Source: Nymphaea colorata (Eukaryota > Streptophyta > Magnoliopsida > Nymphaeales > Nymphaeaceae). Taken from it: a stretch of 64,000 nucleotides of DNA. The position numbers were made by a program, and so were the translations under genes. Below are positions 1 through 10,854 of this stretch, in pieces; positions within the stretch are counted from its first letter, which is position 1; every line of letters begins with the position of its first letter. Location: contig NC_045142.1 in assembly GCF_008831285.2 (NCBI RefSeq), forward strand, positions 6,684,608-6,748,607, in the 5' to 3' direction. The notes under the pieces are model-generated. The model saw only the letters and a program-made list of their open reading frames with translations, ran no database searches and was not told the origin of the DNA.

Positions 1-230
1 TCAAAATTTAAATTCAAGAGGGAAGAGAGTTTTGGAATTCTCAATGTGGATCTAAACTTGGATTTTGAATCTAATTCAAATCTGATAATTGGATTTTGGA
101 TTTGAATCTCCCGTCTATGGTTGGGTTTTGAATTTGAATTTTGTGTTTAGGTTTGGACAATAGCTTAGAAATTCATTTTGGATCAAATAGTCTCAAATTT
201 GTTTTGGTTCTAAAATTCAAATCTACATAA
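1..230. repeat. Degenerate short-period tract (ggattttgaatct-like)
   Basis: The stretch is built from variants of a short AT-rich word such as ggattttgaatct, repeated irregularly. The same kind of word, in complementary form, fills positions 3980-4400 inside the L block, so this is probably the edge of another copy of that gypsy-LTR-like repeat. No coding frame is visible. Confidence 0.4.
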
Positions 231-972
231 TAGAATATGGTTTTTTTTTTGAAAAATTTGGGGTGATAACACAATGTTGAATCAGAAAAGTTCTGCTTCA
301 TCCTAAATTCAAGTAATGTTTGGGCAATATGGAGTATCTCACCAACCTGCAGAATGGATGGCAAAATGAAGCAATAGAAAGTGATCATATACCAAAATAA
401 AGCAACAGAAAAGTGATCATATATTCATTGGAGGGGTGCCCAAAGGGAGCTTGCAATTTCTAGCCAAATTTCATAAGTATTATGAGAACTTAATGTAAAC
501 TAGATCTCTTGCAAAATTTTAAATTCAAGCATCAATCCTTGCAAACAGAGATATAGATGAACTTCCAACAAAGGGACACTGGGAGGCTGCCTGCCTTTAT
601 TACCTTTATTACCTGAATCGACCCATCCAGTGATTCAACTCAATTGGTTGTGTTGGCAAAAAAATTAATAAGAATGCATGTAGCCTACTTAAGCATCTAA
701 GTATCAAACACTTAGGAAACTAATTACATACATATATGATCCCCACATCTGAAAACCAGTAAGTAGATATAAGTATTTTTCCTTTTTGATTTATGAATAG
801 GAGCATCTAATGTAAAAATAAAATAAAATTTTCAATTTAAATAGCCATATTTATACGCCCAAAAAAGTTGTTGAGGTTTTCAGGCATAAAAATCACACCC
901 ACCTTTTAACTTGCACCAAAAAACATAATTACTATTGTGCAGGTCTTACAAACCATGAGTACTCATAAGTGC
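231..972. other. No recognisable gene
   Basis: AT-rich DNA without a credible reading frame or terminal repeat. It lies immediately 3' (on the minus strand) of the gypsy protease remnant, so it may be decayed retroelement sequence, but I cannot recognise a reverse transcriptase in it. Confidence 0.4.
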
Positions 973-2646
973 CTAAGTGGTCTGATTTACTTGGATCACC
1001 AATGGTATGACATTTTTCTCATGGATCCATGGTCTTCCTGGTAGAAAATTGTAAGATGGTGGCATGTCCGCCACATAGAAGCATACCATCTGGACGGTGA
1101 AGTTGATACACAGGTTCAGATAGATCTTGCCTTTGACTGTTCTCTTGCTTCTATCAACACCATAGATAGTCATGTCATTTGGTGTGTAATGTTCATCCTT
1201 GATGCCCAAGGCTTTGGTAGTCATCTCTGGGCAGATGTTGAAGCTGCTCCCTCCATCTACTTGTACGTGAGGAACATTTATACATTACCACAATATATAG
1301 TGCGTGATTGTGGAATTGATGAGGCTTTGGTAAATCACAATTGAAAAGTGTAATCGGTACATTCACCATGACTAAATTGATGGTTTGTGCCAGGGTTTCT
1401 GGAGTGATGTTAGATTTCACCTAGATTTTCTTGAGCACTTCCTTCATAGCAGTCTTGTGTACAACAGAAGTGTTGATGAGATCCAGAATAGAAATGTTTA
1501 ATGAGATGTTGAGAACTTGCTGATCTACTCCTTTTGCTGCTTTGGAAGACTCTTTCTGATCTTCAATTTTTTTCTCTTCTCATTTAACCCACTATTGAGA
1601 TAATATGGGATGAGGCTTAGAAGTTGTAGGCATCTCTTATAACTTGTATACGAATTTTTTGATGGGTTTGGCCCCATTAGCCTGGATTTTCATCACTGTT
1701 GTTTTTTTTTTTTTTGCTGAGAGCTTAAATAAAGTTCAATGGCTTCTACGTAGATCTGCCAATGATGGCCATGACAACCATCTCTTATAGCATGCAGAGT
1801 TGAATAATACCAACAGTAGTATCCGCAACTACCAAGTTTTTGTAAATATAGTCTTGAATAATATGCTTGAATAGTATACAGTCCTTGGTGTCAAGGTCCA
1901 AAGCACGATGAAATTCTCAGTATTGATTTTTCCTTTTCCCTTCATTTTTGGGGGGATCAGACATATGTGGCTGATAGCAAACACCTTTTGCGTGGAGATA
2001 CTCCAGGATCTCCTCCTTTTTTTGTTCCAACATGGTAAACTTCCTGTCTTACATCCAAGTAGGAAATTTAATGATATTGCAATTGCACTGTGATACTGTC
2101 TTATTGTCTCCCATGCCTTTGTAGTTATGTGGCAGCTAACTTGGCAGATTGGGTTGTTCGTTGACTACACACTTATTTACGAAAAGAGCATGCACTTGAG
2201 TTTTATTAGACTTCTGAAAATCGTCTTTCTTGTTACCACCGCTACTCTGTCTCATGTTTGTTTGGAGATAACCATTTTTGATAACTATTTCAATACATTT
2301 TACCTTTTCAGTTAAACCATGAACATTCTCATACTCATGTTGTACAGGATGGCAGTGGATGTGCTCTTGAAAGCCTCCAAGAATCATGGTTAAAACATAC
2401 TCTTCTGGCATTCGGGTGAAGTTTTAAGCTCACCGTCTACCATCTCTAAATATACAATGTGGACTCATGGTGAAGATTGAAGAGGGTATTAATAATTGTT
2501 ATTACAGAAGGGTTGATTTTACATTTTTCAATGAAGACACTGACCACCTCATCGAAGTCCTACATTTGGGTAGAGTCAATGGCTTTTGAGTGCCATTCTG
2601 ATGCCTCACCCTCCAAGCTTCGAGGAAAACAGATGAATAATGCATT
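973..2646 (-). pseudogene. Ty3/gypsy gag (C-terminal part) and aspartic protease remnant
   Basis: Minus-strand remains of a gypsy-type gag-pol. Read from 2646 downwards: a retrotransposon-gag block with the motif FPRSLEGEASEWHSK (around 2560-2630), a gag knuckle region (about 1830-1920) with EFHRALDLDTKDC, then a retropepsin-like domain. The protease shows a DGGSS active-site box (Asp codon at complement 1255-1257) and the downstream GRPWIH motif near 1020-1045. The gag motif and knuckle resemble those of the gypsy element at 62.2-64 kb, so both probably belong to one lineage. Frameshifts (one near 1270) and stops break it; the knuckle's first Cys position reads as TGA. No reverse transcriptase follows. 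Its N-terminal continuation is at 6070-6465, separated by an insertion. The family call is firm; the exact clade (Tat/Ogre-like) is inference. Confidence 0.75.
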
Positions 2647-2774
2647 AACCAGATCTGCCCACAAGCAATAGCTCGATCCTTTTGGAAGATGTTGCTTAGA
2701 TCTGACCTCATTAGGTCTTTTTCCAATGAATTTCAAATTTCTAGCAACACCGAGCATTCACCTTCACCAACCCT
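2647..2774 (+). repeat. Left 128-bp perfect direct repeat
   Basis: Compared base by base with 5942-6069 I find no difference over 128 bp. The flanking bases differ (t/c on the left, g/t on the right), so the ends are sharp. Related but diverged single copies occur at about 18923-19050 and 28597-28720. No TG...CA ends and no obvious primer-binding site, so it is not an ordinary LTR. Confidence 0.9.
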
Positions 2775-3648
2775 GGCGGTTGACCTTTCAAACACCAGTC
2801 TGCTCTTTCAATATCGAGGCAAATGAAAATGACTATCTTGAGTACTAAATCAAATGAGTTTAAACTTGTACCATATCTCTCTCTCTTTAACTACACATTC
2901 ATAGGATAATATAAATAGAAGAAAGCTTACCACCATAGAGAAATACAATGGTTAACAGGTTGCTGAGTACAAAGCAGCATTTCAATTATCATAGAAAGGG
3001 AGTATTTTAGTCACGTTGACAAATAAGCATACCCATCGTTCCATTTTTGCCTTATAAGTGGCCTTCTCTTCATTGAGTCAGAAGGGCATTATGGGCTAAG
3101 ACAAACAACTCAAATGTTTTAGACCAAACATTTAACTCTGAGCATCAAGTCCAGTATGCTGAAATCAGAATTATGTATTTTAGCTCTTTCACTTCTTGCA
3201 TTTGTATTTACTCCTAATTTCAAATAGAAATTTAACTGAAACCACAATGCACAAGAAAGGTTCTGTATATTTCATAAACTTACAAGCTATAAGAAAGTAT
3301 TAGACAATCCAGACAATGGCACACAATGTGAACTCTACTATAAAAAAAACTATATTTTTAGCTTAATTGATTGCCATTTGTTAACATTCAGTTCCATTTG
3401 GAAATACCATTTTATCAAAATTGAGCTTTTGACAAAACCAACTTTTGATGGTCACCCCAAACACACCTTAAACAATATTTTGCCTCCAAAGTGCTGTCTT
3501 AATGTGTTTTTCAATCATGCCCATGAGAATTTTTGGCAGCATTTGGATTTATGTCCAGCTTAATGGGGCTCAAGTGCAACCTTTAGATACTCACTCTCTA
3601 ATGTTTATAGAAAGGAGAAGCGAGTTTCATGACAACTATGTAAGGCGG
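2775..3648 (+). repeat. Dispersed repeat R, copy 1, R2 block
   Basis: Matches 19050-19700, 28985-29930 and 55415-56270 on the plus strand, and 47900-48720 and 38440-38740 on the minus strand. A landmark shared by the copies is aaatgaaaatgactatcttg, here near 2820. No protein frame is conserved between copies. Homology ends at 3648, where copy 2 continues directly into R3 but this copy runs into the L block. Confidence 0.8.
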
Positions 3649-5538
3649 AAAGCAAACCTACACTAAATTTGAAATCATGCATGTTTTAAAAATCTAAATA
3701 AACCACAAAAGTAGACTGATGAACAAAAATAAATTACACTTGGTGTCTTTTCATGTCAAGATCATCACATGCAAATGAAAATTGATATTCTAAATCTAAA
3801 ATGATGCATGAAAAACTAGGTCATGTAGACCTAGAATCTGGCCTCTACTAGCATTTAGGTATAGGAGATGAACCTAGCAAAAATATCTAACTCTGAATCC
3901 AAAAATTGAGATAAGGATATGAGAGGTTTGTTTTAAATTCAAATAGGAGATGTCATGAGGACACAGAATATGATATCATGTTAGGAAAACTTAAGATCCA
4001 AAATCCAAGGTTTGAAATCATGGTTCAACATCCATGATCTAATATTTGAGATCCAAAATCTGAGATAGTATGATCTAATGCTTGACACCCAAAATATGAT
4101 ATCCAAAATCCAAAATCTAAAATTTAAAATACATGATCCAAGATCGAAGAATTGTAATCCAAAATCAAAACTTTGTGACCAACATCCGAATCCAAAAATA
4201 GAAGCCCAAAATCTGATATCCAAAATCCGTAATCTGATATCCATTATCTGAGATTTAGGATTCAAGGCTCGTTATGTGAAATCTAATCCAAAATCCAAAC
4301 TCTGAAGTCTAAAATCTAAAATCTAAGGTTTAAGATCCAAAATCTAAGATTCGACTTCCATGATCTATAATCCAATATTTGAGATCTAAAATCCAATACT
4401 TTTAATTTAAAATCCCACTTAATGGAATTGATTTTGATATCAAGGTTAATTTAGATAACCAAAGATTCATGGTTTGAATCCAATTACTTGATTTGAGATC
4501 CAAGATCCAAATAGGTTGGGGCAGGTTTATCAAGAGATTGGGTTTAGTCTTGCCTACACTGGGTTTAAACCTACCAAAGGCTTGGTTTGATGTGGTAAGT
4601 GTGTTTGGTCTTAGTCAAACCATGTGATATATAAACTTCATTTGTTCCATGTGAATGAGTGTTTCAAAAGTCTGATTAGACCTAGGTTATGGATTGGGTT
4701 CATGCGTAGTAGGCTTTTATGACCAGTCTAGGCTAGGTGTTAGAGAGTTAAACTAGGGTTGGACTCCATGCCTACATGGCCTATAGTTTTTCAAATCATT
4801 TTAAAGAGATTGATAACATAATTTAGAGAAAACTTTGTTTTGAAATTATTCTTGTATGAGGACCATGCCACAATCAGGTTGTGACATACCTGAGCTAATG
4901 CACAAAGGATATGCCACTAAGCTGACCCAATCTGGTTTCAAACAAGGGGTCAATGTCAGTGCAAGGTGGTTCAATGCATATTGAAAAATAGATGCAATGC
5001 GTGATTAAAGAAAGCATGACAGAAAACTATGCCTACCCTAAAGACATTAAAACAAATCTAACATGCTAAACTGTAACATTATTAAAGCAACTAAGAAAAA
5101 TAAACTAACCTAGACATGCTAAAATAAAAAAGAAAACTAAGCTAAACATGTTTAAAAAGCAAAAACTAAACTAAACATGTATAAAGAATTAAATTGCAAA
5201 TAAGAAAAAAAGGAAAAAGAAATTTCCTAAAGCTGGTGCCCTGGCTATATCTGCTCTCAGGACTCCTACACTGTGTCTGGTTGGGTCTAGGTTGAGTGCT
5301 AATGCAGCGCAAACCAAGACTTACACCAAGACTCTTAAATATTTAACTTGTTTTAAGCAAATTCCTTTTTTGAGTACCCAATTGAAATTTTGCCAAATTT
5401 ATTGGGTTCCTCAAGAAAATCTCCTGTGTGTCTTGTGAGGGAGGGGTGAACCCCTATTTATAGGAGGAAAAGGGGGCTCTCCCTTTGAATCCATGGATGC
5501 ATGACTCAATTTCTTCCCCGTTTGATGGACTGAGAAAC

Positions 5539-5541
<3 letters not shown>
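3649..5541 (-). repeat. L block, copy 1 (probable gypsy LTR piece)
   Basis: From about 4230 to 5330 this matches 24190-25310 almost colinearly (shared words such as gggtttagtctt and ggttgggtctaggttga). Positions 3980-4400 are a degenerate array of gatccaaaatc-type words. On the minus strand a TATA-like box (5454-5462) precedes the block, which suggests the downstream half (R-U5-like) of a long gypsy LTR read leftwards. No matching primer site or second LTR with a target duplication was found, so the LTR assignment is inference. Confidence 0.55.
5454..5462 (-). promoter_or_regulatory. TATA-like box of L block
   Basis: Complement reads tataaatag. A similar minus-strand box (tataaac) sits at the corresponding place in the second copy at 25832-25838, both inside a g-rich context. 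Conservation of position supports a promoter element; function is inferred. Confidence 0.4.

Positions 5542-5579
<38 letters not shown>
5542..5579. repeat. (GA)n microsatellite
   Basis: Uninterrupted GA dinucleotide run at the junction of the L block and R's S0 block. It creates spurious Leu/Ser reading frames on the minus strand. Confidence 0.95.
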
Positions 5580-5582
<3 letters not shown>

Positions 5583-5941
5583 AAGAGAGAGCTTGAGAGG
5601 GAGACTGACGAAGCAGAAATAAGGAGGACGAGTGGTCGAGACAGCGTAAGGGAGTAGGATCAGGCACAAAAATGGCAGAACACATCTGAAAGATAACCTC
5701 ATTTGTCCTCCTTACAAGCACTCTTATGCTGGAATGGTTCCTTGAAGCGGTGCTGTGGACTTGTTCATAATTCATAAAATTGTTCTATTGCACCCTCATC
5801 GTCAGTGACATCCTGGAAAACCATCTGCTTGTTATCAAATATTTACCACGAAATTAGTAGGTCCCATTGATCCGCTGGACCACGAAATCAAGGCAGTTCG
5901 GCATTTCCTCCCGCTCCCAATCATCTTGCCCCTGCACTGGC
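5580..5941 (+). repeat. Dispersed repeat R, copy 1, S0 block
   Basis: Matches 18290-18930 of R copy 2 (for example gataacctcatttgt and aaccatctgcttgttatc). Copy 2 carries about 230 extra bases (roughly 18607-18836) that are absent here. Followed directly by the second 128-bp repeat. Confidence 0.75.
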
Positions 5942-6069
5942 AACCAGATCTGCCCACAAGCAATAGCTCGATCCTTTTGGAAGATGTTGCTTAGATCTGA
6001 CCTCATTAGGTCTTTTTCCAATGAATTTCAAATTTCTAGCAACACCGAGCATTCACCTTCACCAACCCT
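5942..6069 (+). repeat. Right 128-bp perfect direct repeat
   Basis: Identical to 2647-2774. It abuts the gag N-terminal remnant at 6070, and the left copy abuts the gag C-terminal remnant at 2646, so the pair brackets the insertion exactly. Confidence 0.9.
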
Positions 6070-6465
6070 TTTTAAACTTTCTACATTCAGCAAAGAATAT
6101 TGATAAATGAGCGTGTGGGTTTTCTGTCACCCTCAACTTACTGAATTTTCTCAGAAGTCCCTTGAGGCCTTCATCTTTTAGCCATTCACAAAAATCTCAT
6201 CTGGAGGTCTTCTTGCCATTCATCTAAATTGGAACTAGATAGGATCTATAATGCACACCATGGAGATCTCAGGTTCTTAGGCATGAGTGGCACCTTCTGA
6301 ATTCTTGTGGCTTGTTGCAGCTATCACTTCTTGATTCTTCATTTGCTGAATCAACTTCTAAATGGCCACCATAAGAGTGGCATCTACCTGATGTGGATTT
6401 TCCATCTCATCTTGAACTTCATGCTCTTTTCCCTTTTTAGTTTTTGATCTCGTGCAAAAAGCCAT
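6070..6465 (-). pseudogene. Ty3/gypsy gag, N-terminal fragment
   Basis: The start codon is at complement 6463-6465 and begins MAFCTRSKTKKGKEHEV, a basic N-terminus comparable with the MVETRSQAK start of the gag at 62194. Further on (about 6075-6150) it reads NPHAHLSIFFAECRKF, matching the NPHxHLSxFF-type gag motif at 62.93 kb (PHVHLSTFFNDC). Several in-frame stops lie between. The reading ends at the inserted 128-bp repeat and resumes at 2646. It was once the capsid gene of the same gypsy element as 973-2646. Confidence 0.7.
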
Positions 6466-6889
6466 TTGAAAATTTTTGTCAATGTTTCACCTAAAACAGA
6501 CATGTAAGGTTGAGAAAAAAGGATGAAAGTAATATAGTTTTGAAAATGGAGAGAAAGATATGTATTTATTTCACACATTGGAAGGAAACAAAATGTCAAG
6601 ATGTTAAACTATAAACATTGTTTAAGACAAGGACATTATGACAATATGGAGTAATACATATAGTTTCCCATCGATTCATGTACATTCTAGACTGAGTGAG
6701 TATATATATAACGATCAATCCCCAAGGATCACCCTTTTGTAGTGAAAATGTCGATGCTTTGTCATGCTTTATTGTCCAGATCAAAATTCATGACTTTGCT
6801 GAAGTCTTCTCTGATCGTATAGAAATCTATCTGTCTCCTAAAGAATTATGCTATGCATCACTTTGGCTAATACAAAACAAAAAGAATGG
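6466..6889. other. Unassigned sequence upstream of gag remnant
   Basis: Corresponds in position to the 5' leader or ORF1-gag spacer of the gypsy remnant, but I recognise no domain. R sequence resumes at about 6890. Confidence 0.3.
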
Positions 6890-7249
6890 ACCTTCCTTTT
6901 TTTAATGTTTAAATGGTTACTCTTGAAAGTTGAATTGCCCACACAAAAAAGGATCAAGTTCCCATGTACCATTTATCGAAATTGCAGGCAAATCCTAATG
7001 TAGATTCAGCTGTTTTTCAACTCCAAACACATACACATGCAATGAGTAGGTTCAGTTACCTAGTCTTGCTTTTTGCTAAGTCACAATTTGCTCGTGGATG
7101 GACCTTTCTTCCACCATCTTATGCTCGACATTCCAAATGGGCACCATTTAGTTTGGTTAACATTGAGCAAAATGATATAATTTTTAGGTGGTAAGTTGAC
7201 AACAAAAAAAAAATAAAAATCATGACTTGAGCCATTCAAAACTGTGCTT

Positions 7250-7307
<58 letters not shown>

Positions 7308-7827
7308 ATAATTAAGAGATTATGGCAACACTTTGCCCGGCACTGCCCTTTATTATTAGCCTAGTTTTAGAAAATAGTCACAACTTAAATATGATCTACT
7401 ATCAATCAATGAAGAGTGAAATTCTCCAAAAATCCAAGAGAGAAGAGGAGGTAGAGAATGTGTGTCTCTGCCAGTGTGAGCTCAGAGTTTCAAATCTTTG
7501 TTTTTTTATGTGGTAAAGATAGAAGTTTGGCACATGTATATCTTTCAAAGAAGCATATATCATGGATATTATAGAATAAAGAACTATATAATCAAAGCAA
7601 CCTATTAGAAATGAAACTTATACTTAAAGTTACCTATACATAATAAATTGGAGTAACCAAAAATGGATATATATATATATATATATATATATTCATTATT
7701 GGTAAATATAAATACATATATACATATATATATATATATTACAGCATCTGTCCCAAAAAGTTAAATGCATATTGTAGGCATTGGTTGCAAATCACCTTGG
7801 GTTCTACATCACATTGGAATCCTCAAA
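6890..7827 (+). repeat. Dispersed repeat R, copy 1, R3 block
   Basis: Matches 19740-20650, 29975-30790 and 32290-32770. Shared landmarks are caagttcccatgta, ctcgtggatggac, gcacatgtatatc and ttgcaaatcaccttgg. It contains a long (TA)n run. Homology to the other copies stops abruptly at 7827, where the next segment is inverted. Confidence 0.75.
7252..7309. repeat. (TA)n microsatellite
   Basis: Nearly pure TA run. TA runs occur at the matching position in R copy 2 (20081-20090 and 20448-20560), so this is a mutable part of the repeat family. Confidence 0.95.
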
Positions 7828-7976
7828 ATTAACTTTTTAAGCAATTTCTGCTGGGAAACATGATTTAAAAATCAAAACTGATATGACCATGAATCTGACT
7901 TCTGAATCTAAAATCTAAATTAGATCCAAGTTTGACTTTTATATTAAAATTTCTAGCGGATAATAAACATAAAAAA
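7828..7976 (-). repeat. Inverted segment within R copy 1
   Basis: This segment is the reverse complement of R copy 2 at about 20850-21000 (for example tttaagcaatttctgctggg here against cctagcaaaaaattgctta there). Its flanks are in normal orientation, and the sequence that should precede it is found displaced at 8485-8710. It is a local inversion plus displacement specific to this copy. Confidence 0.7.
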
Positions 7977-8330
7977 TGGCTTGATTTAGTGTGTGGCTTG
8001 ACTTTCCAATAAAATTTTAGTTTTGTACCTACTATGGAAAAAAAAGCCCTTTCCTCTCAACAGCTATAAATAGAGAGGACATGCAGATAGCCAAGGCAAA
8101 GAGCTTGTACTAGCTAGACTTGGTAATGACCCTAAACCTGCCATGATCCTTGTGGAAAAGGGTCTTTTTGCCTTTGTGTGCAAATTAGTTCTGTTTTAGG
8201 CTAAAGCTGCAAAGGGTTTGGATCAGATTTTTTGTTCCCAAGCACTAGCGACCAACCACTTCCTTCTGGTTAAATGCTTCCTGAGATTAAGCAATTCACG
8301 GACTCCAGGCATGTTACATTTTCCCCTCTC
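7977..8330 (+). promoter_or_regulatory. P block, copy 1: promoter-like part of R
   Basis: Highly similar to 21001-21350 and, in the upstream half, to 31050-31260 and 33090-33310. The order is tggcttgatttagtgtg, a pyrimidine-rich stretch, a TATA box (8065), then a conserved leader containing aaagagcttgtactag and gaccctaa. Conservation of a TATA box with a fixed downstream leader suggests a transcription start around 8095-8100. In copy 2 a short frame begins ATGAACCACTCC; here the ATG is ACC, so no protein is conserved. Confidence 0.5.
8065..8073 (+). promoter_or_regulatory. TATA box of P block, copy 1
   Basis: tataaatag, preceded by cagc and followed by agaggacatgcagatagcc. The same box with the same surroundings occurs at 21096 and 31132; at 33171 the first bases are lost. 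Confidence 0.55.
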
Positions 8331-8484
8331 TCTCTTTACTTTTTTTTTTGCTTTTTTGTTTGCTTCCTTATGATAGTTTATTTCTTATTTCGTGTGACAC
8401 TAAATTAGTTTGCTATCTCGTTAGTTTTTGTTTTCTTTTTGTCTTTTCTTTGTTATTATCCTGCTTTGGTTTAGTTGATTGTAG

Positions 8485-8710
8485 GGATCGGGTTGCGAAT
8501 CACCTTGGGTTATAAATCACATTGGAATCCTCAAAAACTAATGTGCATGCTGATATGTTTCAAACTTTATCACACCGTGTTATTTATAAAATAAGATAGA
8601 GATTGGTATCTTTGTTTTTTTATTAATATATTGGTCAATATTTTATATGGACTGAATGAACCAATATTGTTAAAAATATTGCATGAATGGACAAAGTTCT
8701 GGAAACGATG
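8485..8710 (+). repeat. Displaced R3 segment
   Basis: Matches 20600-20810 (ctaatgtgcatgc..., atattggtgaatatttta...) but here lies downstream, not upstream, of the P block. Together with the inversion at 7828 it shows this R copy was rearranged. The bases 8331-8484 are T-rich and 8711-8942 show nothing recognisable. Confidence 0.65.
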
Positions 8711-8942
8711 TCAACCTGACTGCCGATCCATTAAAACGTAAACAATTTAAACCCATTCAACTTCATATATATCTACAGAGCATGAGATAATACGCTAGCT
8801 TTTGAATGAAGGAAATAAGAGGGGCAGTGGAAATCGTTTATTTTTATGTAAAATGATTTTACCGAAATTACAACATGTATTGTTCTATTTTGCCTTTAGT
8901 GTTCACAGCTTTTCAGCTTTCGTAGTGTTTGTTTTGTGTGAG

Positions 8943-9472
8943 TCTTGAGAAGCACCAGCTTGCATCATGGTTGATAAGACAACAAGCACTCGAACGGGTG
9001 ATGCTCGAGAAGGAAACAAAGGGATTCAAATCAATTTTGGATGGATTAAAGGTTGAGTGGACAGATTCCAATTTTGGTGGTTCTTCATGGGAAAAAGAAC
9101 CACCACAGATCATATCATTCTCTCATTGAGGAATAAGCATTATGATGTCTGAAGGGAAGGTAAAAGAATAATGGTAAGTGTGTACCCTGATGATCTAAAT
9201 GGTAGGGGAGGGCCTTTTAATCACCTGGGTACTCGTTTTCAATTTTTCTTTTTCCATCCCTTCAGATGTCATAATCCTTCTTCCCCAATCAAAGAAGGAT
9301 CTGATCTGTGATGGTTCTCTTTCCTTGAAGAAATCAACACTTTTAGAATCTGTGTGCTTAGCCTTTAATCCATCGAAAATTGATTTGAATACCCTTAGTT
9401 TCCTTCTCATGGATTACCCATATGAGTGCTTGTTGTCTCATCAACCATGAAGCAAGCTGGCACTTCTCAAGA
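8943..9472. repeat. Inverted duplication IR-A
   Basis: Two arms of about 230 bp (8943-9170 and 9243-9472) are reverse complements with moderate divergence, around a 72-bp spacer. Outer ends read tcttgagaag and cttctcaaga. Both arms, read outside-in, give a similar frame containing RQQAL, EKETKG and a variant of KSILDGLK, which suggests a duplicated fragment of a protein-coding exon that I do not recognise. It lies 0.9 kb downstream of P block copy 1. Confidence 0.75.
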
Positions 9473-10854
9473 TCAGCTTGGAGAAAACAAACTCTGCAAC
9501 ACTAAAGACAAAAGTGGTAACGAGGAAGAAGCGTGATGCATATGAAGACAAACAGAAGTTCACCCATAAGAGGAAAACAAGTAACACTAGCGATCTCGTT
9601 GCGATTTCCGTCGATTTCTCCAATTTTCGACATGATATCCAATAAGCTGAGGCCGATACGGCCAAAAAGGCCGATAACGAGTGAGTTTTTTCTTTTTCCT
9701 CGATCAGACAATGGGTTGCTTTCAGCACTTGTTCTTCAACGCACTGAGGGCTTGAGAGATCTCAATGGAATATTGCAAAGAGTACTTTCTCTTTTCTGTT
9801 CCATGGAAGGCAGGAAATTTTGGTTAGCAGAATTGCTTGGACTTCTTCCTTTGGAAGTCGCCAAAGCATCCCTGCCCATGAGGCCGCACATCGGAAGCCT
9901 TTTTTATACTCCTGATGTACACTCTCTTCGGTCGTATAAATAAAACAAAGATAGTGGCAACTATGCTCAAAGGCAAGCAGCCTTTTTGAGAGGTGAAGAC
10001 TGGTTCCTTTGGATCTTCCAGCACATTTCAATGAAATTGGATTTAACATGCATAGATATAAAATTTAAAGTGCATCTTCTTCCTTTAGAACATGCATCCA
10101 AACTATCGAAGAGGCATTTTGTTCGATCAAAACCTGGAACTCGCATGCTTAATCAGATGTGAGAGAACAATCTACATGCCTGACAAAGTTTAAATGCACG
10201 GGACACAAGAAACAAATTTGCAACTTGTGCACCATAACTAAGTGTTGAACATAGCACACCTCAAACCAGTAGCCAATGCACAGAAAATTGACAAGAAGCA
10301 TTCTTGCCGAGCTCTATCTAAAAAATTACAAACCGAATTCTAATGAAAATGATTCTAAACATCAGAAAAAAGAAAACGCATGATCGATCGACTGGAATGC
10401 TGCCACCTAAGGAATATCATTTATATAAATGCATTAACCTTTGGTCTAAATTTCATAAAAATACTCAAATAAGATAGCTTAACAAATCATCATACAGCTT
10501 GAATTCTAGGTGGCAATTGTATCAACCCAATTGGTGAAATAGACTTTATCACATAAAGGAAAAAAGCAACTCCATTCTTAAGAGGGTCCATTAAACTTGC
10601 GAAAGAAGAAAACAGAGAATCTAAATGTTCCTTTTCAGAATTTTATCCAAGAACTTCATGGACGGAGGAAACAGTGTGCAGTACTTTCTGCTTTTGCACG
10701 TTTTTCTTTTTCTTTTTGTCACTTATGAAAAAAGGATGTTCAGTTGCTTGAACCATTTTATCTGGGCAGCAGCCGACCCTTCTTTTTGGCAGTAGAGCAC
10801 TTTATATCAGTGCATTTCGACCCCAAGGAAAACACTTTTGGTGTTTATTACATA
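9473..10854. other. Unassigned region with exon-like fragments
   Basis: From 9500 to 9640 the plus strand has a Lys-rich frame (RKKRDAYEDKQKFTHKRK) with protein-like composition, ended by a stop near 9640; I do not recognise it. Bases 9672-9707 recur at 12340-12374. The rest, including an inward-facing run of AT-rich DNA at 10050-10850, shows no gene or repeat that I can support. Confidence 0.3.

Larger units (their letters stand above)
2647..6069. other. 3.4-kb composite insertion splitting the gypsy gag
   Basis: The gag reading stops at 6070 (gag N-terminal half, ending in a CRKFKK motif) and resumes at 2646 (FPRSLEG half), as judged from the continuous gag of the element at 62.8-63.1 kb. 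Everything between is foreign: a 128-bp direct repeat, an R block, an L block, R's S0 block and the second 128-bp repeat. In the R copy at 18.3-19.7 kb the order is S0, repeat, R2; here it is repeat, R2, L, S0, repeat, which is a circular permutation. How it arose is inference. Confidence 0.6.

Noticed and set aside
2647-6069. Composite insertion as a short-LTR (TRIM-like) retrotransposon with 128-bp LTRs
   Set aside because: The repeats lack TG...CA ends, there is no clear primer site or polypurine tract, and the block occurs singly inside R elsewhere.
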